A stretch of DNA of 5,259 bases from JARLFX01 sp036404255. Lineage in GTDB: Bacteria; Acidobacteriota; Terriglobia; Terriglobales; Acidobacteriaceae. The translations under genes and the position numbers were made by a program. Positions 1 through 5,259 of this stretch are shown here, piece by piece. The DNA lies in NCBI GenBank assembly GCA_036404255.1, contig DASWOP010000106.1, positions 1 to 5,259 on the forward strand. The letters run 5' to 3'. The notes below the pieces were generated by a model. That model made no database searches and was not told the origin of the DNA. It saw nothing but the letters and a program-made list of their open reading frames with translations. Numbering within the stretch: position 1 is the stretch's first letter; every line of letters begins with the position of its first letter.

Positions 1-386
1 AGGTCGCCCACGTGGTCGGCATGCAGGTGGGTGAGCAGAAAGACATCGATGCCATCGAGTCCAGCGCTCCGCAGCCTGCGCTGGGCATAGCGGCCGATCC
101 ATTCGCCGGGGCGGTGTTCGGCCGAGGGTCGTTGTGGGCTGAGGTATGGAGTGTCACCATAGAGCGCGCCGGCGTCCACCATCATGGTGGTGCCATCAGG
201 GAGAAGCAGCAGCGTCGAGTTGCCACGGTTGGTGGCAATGTGGTGGATTTCCAGAACGCCCGGCGCCCATGGCTCAAGCGATGACGCATGCGGAGGTTGC
301 TCAGCAAGCGCAAACAAATTGGAGCTGGAAAGCTGGCTGAGTGATAATGCCGCGAGTGAGGAACTGAAGAAGGTTCGTCGATTCAT
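1..386 (-). CDS. Exported MBL-fold metallo-hydrolase, N-terminal part (runs off left edge)
   Basis: The reading frame is open from an ATG at 386 to the window edge: 128 complete codons, no stop. Residues 1-30 look like a Tat-type signal: NRRTFF twin arginine followed by a Ser/Ala/Leu stretch (about residues 8-28), so export to the periplasm or envelope is likely. From about residue 44 the protein follows the opening of the metallo-beta-lactamase fold: a beta strand, then NSTLLLLPDGTTMMVDAG (residues 56-73), then the zinc motif THLHADHVGD with H120, H122, D124 and H125, the classic HxHxDH. The LPDG...VDAG layout resembles ComEC-like MBL domains; the substrate cannot be named from this part. 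The start is supported by GGAG (392-395 on the plus strand) 5 nt upstream. It lies 57 nt behind the PIG-L deacetylase gene on the same strand, with no terminator seen, so co-transcription is likely. The C-terminal zinc ligands lie outside the window. Confidence 0.9.
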   Translation of the reverse strand, partial: MNRRTFFSSSLAALSLSQLSSSNLFALAEQPPHASSLEPWAPGVLEIHHIATNRGNSTLLLLPDGTTMMVDAGALYGDTPYLSPQRPSAEHRPGEWIGRYAQRRLRSAGLDGIDVFLLTHLHADHVGD

Positions 387-443
387 GTTCGCTCCATGCG
401 CTGCCCTATGCGGATTTGATCAATCTATACGCTTCGCCGTTTC

Positions 444-3260
444 TTATTTTTTCAGCTGCTGATTTTTGCCGATACTAAGCAGGTTGGCCATGATGCGGAA
501 GGAGCCGGGGACGCCCTCTGGCATCTCGCGGAAGAAGGCGAAAGATAGATAGACGTAGGTTCCTTTGCCGTATTTGGCGTAGAGCAGGCCGCCCTTCTGT
601 GGGTCTTGATCGGTGTCGTGCATCTCGGTGGGGGAGATGTACTTTGCATCCCAGGTGCGGGCGTAGCCGTGGCCGCGCTCTTCTACCCAGCCGTCAAAAT
701 CCGCAGTGGTGATCTTGTTGGGCCAGGAGAGGACGGGGTCGTTGGTGGCGAGTGTGACCTTGCTGTCCTCTTGGACGACCTTTTCAGGATCGTCGGAGAC
801 GGAGAGTGGGTAGGGGCCGTAGTTGTGGTCGTACTCGGGCGCCTGGTACTGGACGATAACGGTGCCGCCGTTCTTTACGTATTCGAGGAGGCGGTTGTTG
901 GAGGTCTTGAGCTCGGGGCGCGCGGTGTAGCTGCGGATGCCGAGGACGATGGCGTCGTAGACGGAGAGATCGCCGGTAGCAATGTCTTGCGCGGAGAGGA
1001 AGGTGACGTTGATGCCGAGATCCTGAAGGGAGCTGGCCACTTCGTCGCCAGTGCCGTTGATGTACGCAACCTTGAGGCCAGGGGCGATCTTGAGATCGAC
1101 GCCGGTGGTGCGGTAGCTGGCCGGGCGGTAGGAGGGATAGGGGCGAATACCGGGATAGCCGGTGGTGGTGAATCCCTGCTTGAACTGCTGGCCGTTGTAT
1201 TCGGCAACGGCGGTGATGGTGTAAGGCTGAGTCTTGACGGAGGCGGGCATGACGTCAAAGGAGATGGATTCTTCGTCGCCATCGCTGGCTACCGCAAAAG
1301 ATGCGGACTCAGGTTTGGAGTGCCAGCCGGAGGGGAGATCAAGGTGAAGTGTTCCCTTGGCGGGACCTTTGACGCTGCTGCGAACGGTGACCTGCAGGTG
1401 CAGGGAGGCGTTGGTGACTGGAATGACGCCGGCATGCGGGGTGACGGTGACGGAGATTGCTGGCGCGACCAGAAGCGGCTCAGGAAGCGGGCCGGGACCG
1501 ACGTAGCGATGGATGGTCTGCACGACGCCTTCAAGATGTGCAGGGACGCCGCGATAGGTGTAACGAAGCTCGGCGCTGAGGGGGTAGGGCGTGGTGGGGA
1601 GGCCAAGGTCGCTGGGATTATCGAGGTCGTAGTAGGGCTGCTCAAGACTGGGGCGGGAGAAGTAGGGACGGGTGATCTCTGCGTTGGCCGGGACCGTGAC
1701 GGAGATGAGCTGATCGGCGGCGGAACCTGGGGCCAGAGATGGCTTGACGGGCGCTGTGGGAGTGAAGGTCCAGCCGGAACCGGCGTGGGAGACAAGCTGC
1801 GTGGATGTAATGTCAATCGGCTGTGCACCCTGATCGGCGAGGTGAAGATTGACGGTGAACTTTTGACCGGCTATGACGGTCTGCGCGCCGGGCTGGGCGG
1901 AGGTATCACCGAAGAGGCTGCGACCGGGTGTGCCGCCGGAGACGGTGGCGAGGAGGCTGAGGCCGAGCGACTGACCGAGGGCATCGTTGAACTGTTGCTG
2001 CTTGATGAGCAGCTCGTGGGTCATGTTGTATTTGGCGTCGGCCGGGAGCTTGCTGGCAGCGATGTCTGCGAGAAGAGTGTTGGTTTGGGCGAGGCCTTCG
2101 GCGAGCTGGGGTGCGATGGCGTCGGGCTGGGTGGCGTTGAAGGCCGTGGTGGCACTCTCGACGGTGGCGTTGAGGGTGGTGAGGCGGGTCTTCCACGGGG
2201 CGCGCTGGGCGGCGGGAGCGTAGTCGGCGATGGCGGGGAGCGAGGTGTCAATGCCATCGAAGAAGGACTCTTCGTGTGCGGGCAGGGCAGATGTCACGCG
2301 CGAGGCATAGAGGTGATAGGGGGAGTCAAAGGGGCGCGGGGCGGGGATGCTGATGCCGCCATTCTGCGACTTCTGCTCGGCGAGGCCTTCGCGGGCGAGG
2401 GTGAGATAGGAGCGGCCGAGGAGAGGGTTGTACTTGCCTTCGGGGATGTTGACGGTGGCAGACGGAACGCCTTCGATCCAGGTGTTGTTGGTGTAGTTTT
2501 TGTAGCGGACTGGGGTCTCCCAGTGGCCGGTGGCGTAGTCGTAGATGCCCTTTTCGGTGACGCGAGCGAAGGGAACGCGGGCGTAGACCTTGAGGGGTGC
2601 CCAGGGGAGAAGGCCGGCTTTGATCTGGTCGGGGAAGACGTTGGGATCGGCGGCGGCGTTGAAGACTTCCTGAGCCATGACGCCGGCGGTCTGGTGGTGT
2701 CCGTGGCCGTCTGAGACGTTGCCGGCGAAAACAGAGGTGACGATGAGCGGCCGGGTGATGCGGACCTGACGGACGACGTCATAGAGGACGCGGTCGTGAC
2801 CCCAGGTCTTGAGGGCTTCGTCGAGGGATTTTGAGAAGCCGAAGTCGGCTACGCGAGTGAATGCCTGGTGGACGCCGAAGTAGTTGCCGGCGGCGAGCAA
2901 CTCCTGGGTGCGGAGGAGGCCGAGTTGATCCCAATAATCGGAGGACATGACGTTTTGTCCGCCTTCACCGCGATTAAGAGTGAGGAGTGTGGTGTCAGTA
3001 CCCTGGTCGCGACTCTCGTAGGCGAGCATGCCGGAGTCTTCGTCGTCAGGATGGGCAACGATGAGGATGAGGCTACCTCGGGTGTGGAGGCGCTGGAGAC
3101 TTTGGTAGACGGCAGCGGATCCCCGGTCTACGGGAAGTGGAGTGGCGAAGGCCGGAGAGTAGGCGACGGGAGCCTGCGCACTGGATGCGATGGGGTTGCC
3201 GAGAATGGAGGCGGAGAGGGCCAGGCAGAGGGCGGGACGGAGGAATGCATCCAATCGCAT
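444..3260 (-). CDS. Large exported PIG-L (LmbE-like) family deacetylase with C-terminal ThuA/GATase1-like region
   Basis: Encodes 938 residues. The ATG at 3260 is chosen over an in-frame ATG at 3290 because AGGAG sits 7 nt before it and it starts directly with a signal peptide (MRLDAFLRPA..., likely cleavage after SSAQA, residue 30). Residues about 60-320 form the PIG-L domain: AHPDDE at 69-74, and a His cluster DGHGHHQ at 184-190. By analogy with MshB-type enzymes, H70 and D73 should bind zinc with one His from 186/188/189, and D72 should be the general base, giving hydrolysis of an N-acetyl group from an amino sugar or glycoconjugate. Residues about 350-430 look helical; about 440-590 and 595-705 look like beta-sandwich segments (the second like NEW3/CARDB domains). 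Residues about 725-935 resemble a ThuA or glutamine-amidotransferase-like fold (YDAIVLGIRSYTA at 768-780, then LLEYVKNGGTVIVQYQ) without a nucleophilic Cys. The mature protein contains no cysteine. It is far longer than single-domain PIG-L enzymes (about 220-300 residues). The true substrate is unknown. Confidence 0.92.
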   Translation of the reverse strand: MRLDAFLRPALCLALSASILGNPIASSAQAPVAYSPAFATPLPVDRGSAAVYQSLQRLHTRGSLILIVAHPDDEDSGMLAYESRDQGTDTTLLTLNRGEGGQNVMSSDYWDQLGLLRTQELLAAGNYFGVHQAFTRVADFGFSKSLDEALKTWGHDRVLYDVVRQVRITRPLIVTSVFAGNVSDGHGHHQTAGVMAQEVFNAAADPNVFPDQIKAGLLPWAPLKVYARVPFARVTEKGIYDYATGHWETPVRYKNYTNNTWIEGVPSATVNIPEGKYNPLLGRSYLTLAREGLAEQKSQNGGISIPAPRPFDSPYHLYASRVTSALPAHEESFFDGIDTSLPAIADYAPAAQRAPWKTRLTTLNATVESATTAFNATQPDAIAPQLAEGLAQTNTLLADIAASKLPADAKYNMTHELLIKQQQFNDALGQSLGLSLLATVSGGTPGRSLFGDTSAQPGAQTVIAGQKFTVNLHLADQGAQPIDITSTQLVSHAGSGWTFTPTAPVKPSLAPGSAADQLISVTVPANAEITRPYFSRPSLEQPYYDLDNPSDLGLPTTPYPLSAELRYTYRGVPAHLEGVVQTIHRYVGPGPLPEPLLVAPAISVTVTPHAGVIPVTNASLHLQVTVRSSVKGPAKGTLHLDLPSGWHSKPESASFAVASDGDEESISFDVMPASVKTQPYTITAVAEYNGQQFKQGFTTTGYPGIRPYPSYRPASYRTTGVDLKIAPGLKVAYINGTGDEVASSLQDLGINVTFLSAQDIATGDLSVYDAIVLGIRSYTARPELKTSNNRLLEYVKNGGTVIVQYQAPEYDHNYGPYPLSVSDDPEKVVQEDSKVTLATNDPVLSWPNKITTADFDGWVEERGHGYARTWDAKYISPTEMHDTDQDPQKGGLLYAKYGKGTYVYLSFAFFREMPEGVPGSFRIMANLLSIGKNQQLKK

Positions 3261-3267
3261 CGAAGAG

Positions 3268-3272
3268 CTCCT
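3268..3272 (-). promoter_or_regulatory. Shine-Dalgarno of the PIG-L deacetylase gene
   Basis: AGGAG on the minus strand, followed by 7 nt and then ATG at 3260. It decides the start: the longer reading from 3290 would place this site inside the coding region and put ten extra residues (MFLYKYRSSS) ahead of the signal peptide. Confidence 0.8.
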
Positions 3273-3313
3273 GTATTTATATAAAAACACTTCTGAAAAT
3301 AGTATGGCCGCTC

Positions 3314-3334
3314 CAGCGCAGAGTATGCGCGCTG
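3314..3334. repeat. 21-bp GC-rich inverted repeat, possible leader hairpin
   Basis: CAGCGC at 3314-3319 and GCGCTG at 3329-3334 with a 9-nt spacer. It lies 54 nt upstream of the deacetylase start codon and could fold in its mRNA leader. There is no U-run after it on either strand, so it is not an intrinsic terminator. Confidence 0.3.
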
Positions 3335-3348
3335 ACGGGAACGTTGCT

Positions 3349-3361
3349 CATGGATACCATG
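3349..3361. repeat. 13-bp perfect inverted repeat
   Basis: CATGG-ATA-CCATG, perfect 5-bp arms with a 3-nt centre, in the divergent spacer. It could be a protein-binding dyad or chance; nothing links it to a particular regulator. Confidence 0.3.
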
Positions 3362-3389
3362 CTGCAGAAACTTTGTAAAGGTTCTTTCG

Positions 3390-3405
3390 ATACTTGGGTT
3401 AGTAT
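3390..3405. repeat. 16-bp inverted repeat, candidate operator in the divergent spacer
   Basis: Perfect 5-bp arms ATACT and AGTAT around TGGGTT. The right arm overlaps the possible minus-strand -10 TATACT (3401-3406), so a bound protein would block that promoter. The site shares TACTT and a GGTT/AGTA word with the longer dyad ahead of the TonB-receptor gene (4847-4871). It lies 96 nt before the ROK start codon. An operator role is inference. Confidence 0.35.
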
Positions 3406-3501
3406 AGAGCACGGGCCAGAGCAGGACGACGACCGAGTGAAGAGGGCAAGACCCCACTACGCTCATAGAACCAACTGCAAGGAGCAGAAGCGCCGATACG
3501 T

Positions 3502-4716
3502 ATGACCAAAAACTTCCCTTTTCCTTCGCGCCCTTCGCAGCTGCGGCAGACGAATGCTCGCGAACTGCTGCAGTTATTGCAGAACCATAATCCTTGTTCC
3601 AAGGCCGATCTGGTGCGGTACTCGGGGTTGAGCGCACCGACGGTATCAAGCGGTATTGCGCACCTGGAAAAGCTGGGACTGGTAGAGCAGATGGGGGACG
3701 GTGAATCGAGCGGGGGAAGACCGCCGGGGTTGTTGCGGTTCAATGCGCGGCATGGCTATGTTGCAGCGGCGGATGTGGGTGGAACACGAATCCGTATGCT
3801 GCTGGCGGACATGGGAGGCAACGTGATCACGCAGTGGTCTATGATGCTGGGCGCGAAACAGAAGACTCCCAAGGCGATTTGCAGCCTAATCGTAGAGGGG
3901 CTGAAGACGATGTGCCGGCAGAGCGGAACGCCGCTGCGGAAGGTGCTGCATCTGACGACGGGCGCTCCTGGCATTACGAATGTGGAGACTGGCGTAGTGC
4001 TATCGGCCCCTAATCTGGATGATTGGAATGATGTTCCGCTACGCGCGCTGCTGGAGCGTGAGTCCGGGCTACCGTGTCTGGTGGAGAATGATACGAATCT
4101 TGCGGCGGTGGGTGAGTATTGGCGGGGCGCGGCGCAGGGAGTGGAAAATTTTATCTTTATCGCGCTTGGAACAGGCGTGGGTGCGGGCATTTTTATCCAC
4201 GGGCGGTTGCATCGCGGAGCCCACTGGAGCGCGGGTGAGATCGGGTACTTTGGTGTGAGCGGGAAGAAGCGCACGCCAATGAAGGTGCGCGAACTGGGCC
4301 AGTTGGAGCAGGCGATTGGTGGTCGAGGGATTGAGGAAGAGTGGCAGCGGCTGCTGCAGCGCAATGCTCCCGTCGGCGGCGGGGCGGTGACGACGGAGTT
4401 GCTGGGGCTGAAGGCAACGCAGATCTTCGATCTTGGAGCGGAGGGTGACCGGACGGCGAGCGACGTGGTACGCTACACGTCTGGGATACTTGCTGACGCA
4501 CTTACTGACATCTCTCAGTTGATAAATCCTGAGGTTGTTGTACTTGGCGGAGGAGTGGGGTCTCACCCGGAGCTTTGTCGTGCTACTGAGAAACTATTGC
4601 AACGCCATGAATTCGCGCAGCCGATGTTGCGGTCCAGTAGTCTAGGGACGCAGGCGCAGTTGTACGGGGCTGTATCCATCAGCCTGGCAGCAGTAGAGCA
4701 ACAGATTCTCGAATAG
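3502..4716 (+). CDS. ROK-family transcriptional regulator (NagC/XylR/Mlc type) lacking the zinc motif
   Basis: 404 residues, the normal length for ROK repressors. Residues about 14-62 form a winged helix-turn-helix (NARELLQLLQNHNPCSKADL, then SGLSAPTVSSGIAHLEKLGLV), with the typical wing ending GGRPPGLLRFN (71-81). The sugar-kinase-like body follows: phosphate loop DVGGT at 91-95, VENDTN at 194-199 with the catalytic-position D197, ALGTGVGAGI at 221-230, GEIGY at 245-249, and VVVLGGGVG at 345-353. The protein probably binds a sugar or sugar phosphate and represses transport or catabolic genes. Oddly, the family's GHxx...CxCGxxGCxE zinc segment is gone: Tyr249 stands where His is usual, and residues 250-270 contain no Cys. 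ATG 3502 is the only sensible start (an in-frame TAG lies at 3466), but its AAGGAG is 17 nt upstream, an unusually long spacing. Its divergent partner is the deacetylase; a probable TonB receptor follows 222 nt downstream with its own promoter. Confidence 0.93.
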   Translation: MTKNFPFPSRPSQLRQTNARELLQLLQNHNPCSKADLVRYSGLSAPTVSSGIAHLEKLGLVEQMGDGESSGGRPPGLLRFNARHGYVAAADVGGTRIRMLLADMGGNVITQWSMMLGAKQKTPKAICSLIVEGLKTMCRQSGTPLRKVLHLTTGAPGITNVETGVVLSAPNLDDWNDVPLRALLERESGLPCLVENDTNLAAVGEYWRGAAQGVENFIFIALGTGVGAGIFIHGRLHRGAHWSAGEIGYFGVSGKKRTPMKVRELGQLEQAIGGRGIEEEWQRLLQRNAPVGGGAVTTELLGLKATQIFDLGAEGDRTASDVVRYTSGILADALTDISQLINPEVVVLGGGVGSHPELCRATEKLLQRHEFAQPMLRSSSLGTQAQLYGAVSISLAAVEQQILE

Positions 4717-4803
4717 CCGGACTTGCAAGGTCTTCTGAAGCGTGGCTGGGTTGCCAATTTCTGGCGTACTGTGGCGCAATATTTCCCTGAATTTCTTTTT
4801 TTA

Positions 4804-4832
4804 TTGACTTCCCCCTAACAAAGCCATATGCT
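4804..4832 (+). promoter_or_regulatory. Sigma-70-like promoter of the TonB-receptor gene
   Basis: TTGACT at 4804-4809 (five of six matches to the -35 consensus), a 17-nt spacer, then TATGCT at 4827-4832 (four of six matches to TATAAT, including the key first TA and last T). Predicted transcription start is near 4839-4840, giving a leader of about 100 nt before ATG 4939. The spacing is optimal and the position right; not confirmed experimentally. Confidence 0.55.
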
Positions 4833-4846
4833 CACGACCACTCCGT

Positions 4847-4871
4847 ACTTAATAAATGTGGTTTAGTAAGT
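4847..4871. repeat. 25-bp AT-rich inverted repeat, candidate ROK operator
   Basis: Arms ACTTAATAAA (4847-4856) and TTTAGTAAGT (4862-4871) match at 9 of 10 positions around TGTGG. The dyad begins about 8 nt after the predicted transcription start, a classic repressor position. ROK repressors such as Mlc, NagC and XylR are known to bind AT-rich dyads of about this size, and a ROK gene lies immediately upstream; assignment to that protein is inference. As an RNA hairpin it would be AU-rich with an internal mismatch, so a DNA-binding role is favoured. Confidence 0.45.
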
Positions 4872-4923
4872 GGCTCTGTTCTAGGTAAAGCTGACGATCC
4901 TTTCGCAACTTGCATCTTTCATC

Positions 4924-4929
4924 AGGAGG
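4924..4929 (+). promoter_or_regulatory. Shine-Dalgarno of the TonB-receptor gene
   Basis: AGGAGG, a full match to the anti-Shine-Dalgarno core, 9 nt before ATG 4939. It fixes the start of the partial gene at the right edge and suggests strong translation. Confidence 0.85.
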
Positions 4930-4938
4930 CACTACCCC

Positions 4939-5259
4939 ATGTTTTCACTTCTTCGTAGATCTGCTCTCTCCGTACTGCTTGTCGCAATGCTGGCCGTGAC
5001 GAGCAGTATTGCTGCTTTCGGCCAGTCGCAGTCGATCAATGGATCGATCCGTGGGGTTATAACGGATAGCACGGGAGCCCCCATTGCAGGCGCCACGGTG
5101 ACGGTGAAGAATCTTGACACCGGTTTCACCCGGCAATTCAAGACGAATGACAGTGGAATTTATGTGGCTCCCAATCTGCCGCTTGGGACCTACGCGGTAC
5201 TGGCGGAGTCTGGAGGATTCGCGCCGCTAACCCAGACGGGCATTCATCTGGTCGCAGGT
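4939..5259 (+). CDS. Probable TonB-dependent receptor with carboxypeptidase-regulatory-like N-terminal domain, partial (runs off right edge)
   Basis: 107 codons open to the window edge. Residues 1-30 are a Sec signal peptide: positive MFSLLRRS, hydrophobic ALSVLLVAMLAV, and cleavage near AAFG-QS (about residue 28). Residues about 34-107 form a CarboxypepD_reg/CNA-B-like beta-sandwich domain: GSIRGVITDSTGAPIAGATV, VKNLDTGFTRQFKTNDSGIY, and LPLGTYAVLAESGGF. In Acidobacteriota this architecture usually opens an Oar/SusC-like outer-membrane receptor of about 1000-1200 residues, with plug and 22-strand barrel following; that part is beyond the window, so the receptor call rests on the N-terminus. 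Another secreted protein with the same domain is possible. Downstream of a ROK regulator, with its own promoter and dyad, it is likely a regulated uptake gene for a carbohydrate-type ligand. Confidence 0.8.
   Translation, partial: MFSLLRRSALSVLLVAMLAVTSSIAAFGQSQSINGSIRGVITDSTGAPIAGATVTVKNLDTGFTRQFKTNDSGIYVAPNLPLGTYAVLAESGGFAPLTQTGIHLVAG

Larger units (their letters stand above)
3261..3501. promoter_or_regulatory. Divergent intergenic region between PIG-L deacetylase and ROK regulator
   Basis: These 241 nt must hold the promoters for both divergent genes. Visible elements are TATACT on the minus strand (3401-3406), a possible -10 for the deacetylase but without a convincing -35, and three short dyads. 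The dyads are ATACT-6-AGTAT at 3390-3405, CATGG-ATA-CCATG at 3349-3361, and CAGCGC-9-GCGCTG at 3314-3334. If transcription starts just after TATACT, the deacetylase mRNA would have a leader of about 130 nt containing the latter two dyads. No good promoter toward the ROK gene was identified. Individual promoter calls here are weak; the divergent arrangement itself is clear. Confidence 0.4.
4717..4938 (+). promoter_or_regulatory. Intergenic region between ROK regulator and TonB-receptor gene
   Basis: This 222-nt spacer contains a T-rich run near 4795-4802, a sigma-70-like promoter, an AT-rich dyad and a Shine-Dalgarno. No small ORF with a convincing start was seen. No stable hairpin directly precedes the T-run, so the end of the ROK transcript is not resolved. 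Confidence 0.6.

Noticed and set aside
12..284. Plus-strand 90-codon frame at the left edge
   Set aside because: It is antisense to the MBL-fold gene whose signal peptide and HxHxDH motif are clear; no family resemblance.
606..2714. 702-codon open frame on the plus strand opposite the PIG-L gene
   Set aside because: Its translation is Gly/Val/Asp-rich low-complexity with no recognisable domain, and it lies wholly antisense to a gene with clear motifs. This is the usual antisense shadow of GC-rich third-position codon bias.
3261..3290. Upstream ATG at 3290 as the deacetylase start
   Set aside because: It would add ten residues before the signal peptide and place the AGGAG ribosome site inside the gene; ATG 3260 fits better.
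3128..3649. Minus-strand open frame of 173 codons across the divergent spacer and ROK start
   Set aside because: It overlaps two well-supported genes, has no domain, and its translation is compositionally unlike its neighbours; chance frame.
4069..4566. Minus-strand frames inside the ROK gene
   Set aside because: Pro/Ser/Arg-rich translations typical of antisense frames; the ROK motifs on the plus strand explain the sequence.
4751..4802. Possible intrinsic terminator after the ROK gene (GCCA-5-TGGC plus T-run near 4795-4802)
   Set aside because: The stem is only 4 bp and about 30 nt from the T-run; the better-placed pairings are bulged and weak.
4932..5141. Minus-strand 69-codon frame at the right edge
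   Set aside because: It is opposite the signal peptide and regulatory-like domain of the receptor gene, with no motif of its own.

Overview
The window looks like a piece of an Acidobacteriota chromosome, most likely class Terriglobia (the Terriglobus/Granulicella/Edaphobacter kind). This is inferred from GC-rich coding sequence, a very large exported PIG-L deacetylase, and a gene opening with a signal peptide plus a carboxypeptidase-regulatory-like domain, the usual N-terminus of the giant TonB-dependent receptors of that phylum. Genus cannot be fixed from the sequence alone.

Layout: positions 1-386 hold the first 128 codons of a minus-strand, Tat-signal-like metallo-beta-lactamase-fold hydrolase, cut by the window edge. 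A 57-nt gap separates it from the stop of a 938-residue exported PIG-L deacetylase (3260 down to 444), so the two minus-strand genes probably form one transcript with the deacetylase first. A 241-nt divergent spacer (3261-3501) with three short dyads follows. Then comes a plus-strand ROK-family regulator (3502-4716) with a winged-helix N-terminus and a sugar-kinase-like body that has lost all four zinc ligands of the family. A 222-nt spacer (4717-4938) carries a good sigma-70-like promoter, an AT-rich 25-bp dyad just after the predicted transcription start, and a strong Shine-Dalgarno. It leads into the first 107 codons of a probable TonB-dependent receptor, cut by the right edge.

Working model (inference): an outer-membrane receptor imports a glycan or amino-sugar-containing ligand, an exported deacetylase (and perhaps the exported MBL hydrolase) processes related substrate outside the cytoplasm, and the ROK protein senses a sugar and controls both sides of the locus through the dyads. 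No CRISPR, mobile element, tRNA, rRNA or recognisable phage feature was seen. Nothing here proves a new system; the most unusual items are the zinc-less ROK regulator, the multi-domain deacetylase, and the promoter-proximal dyads.
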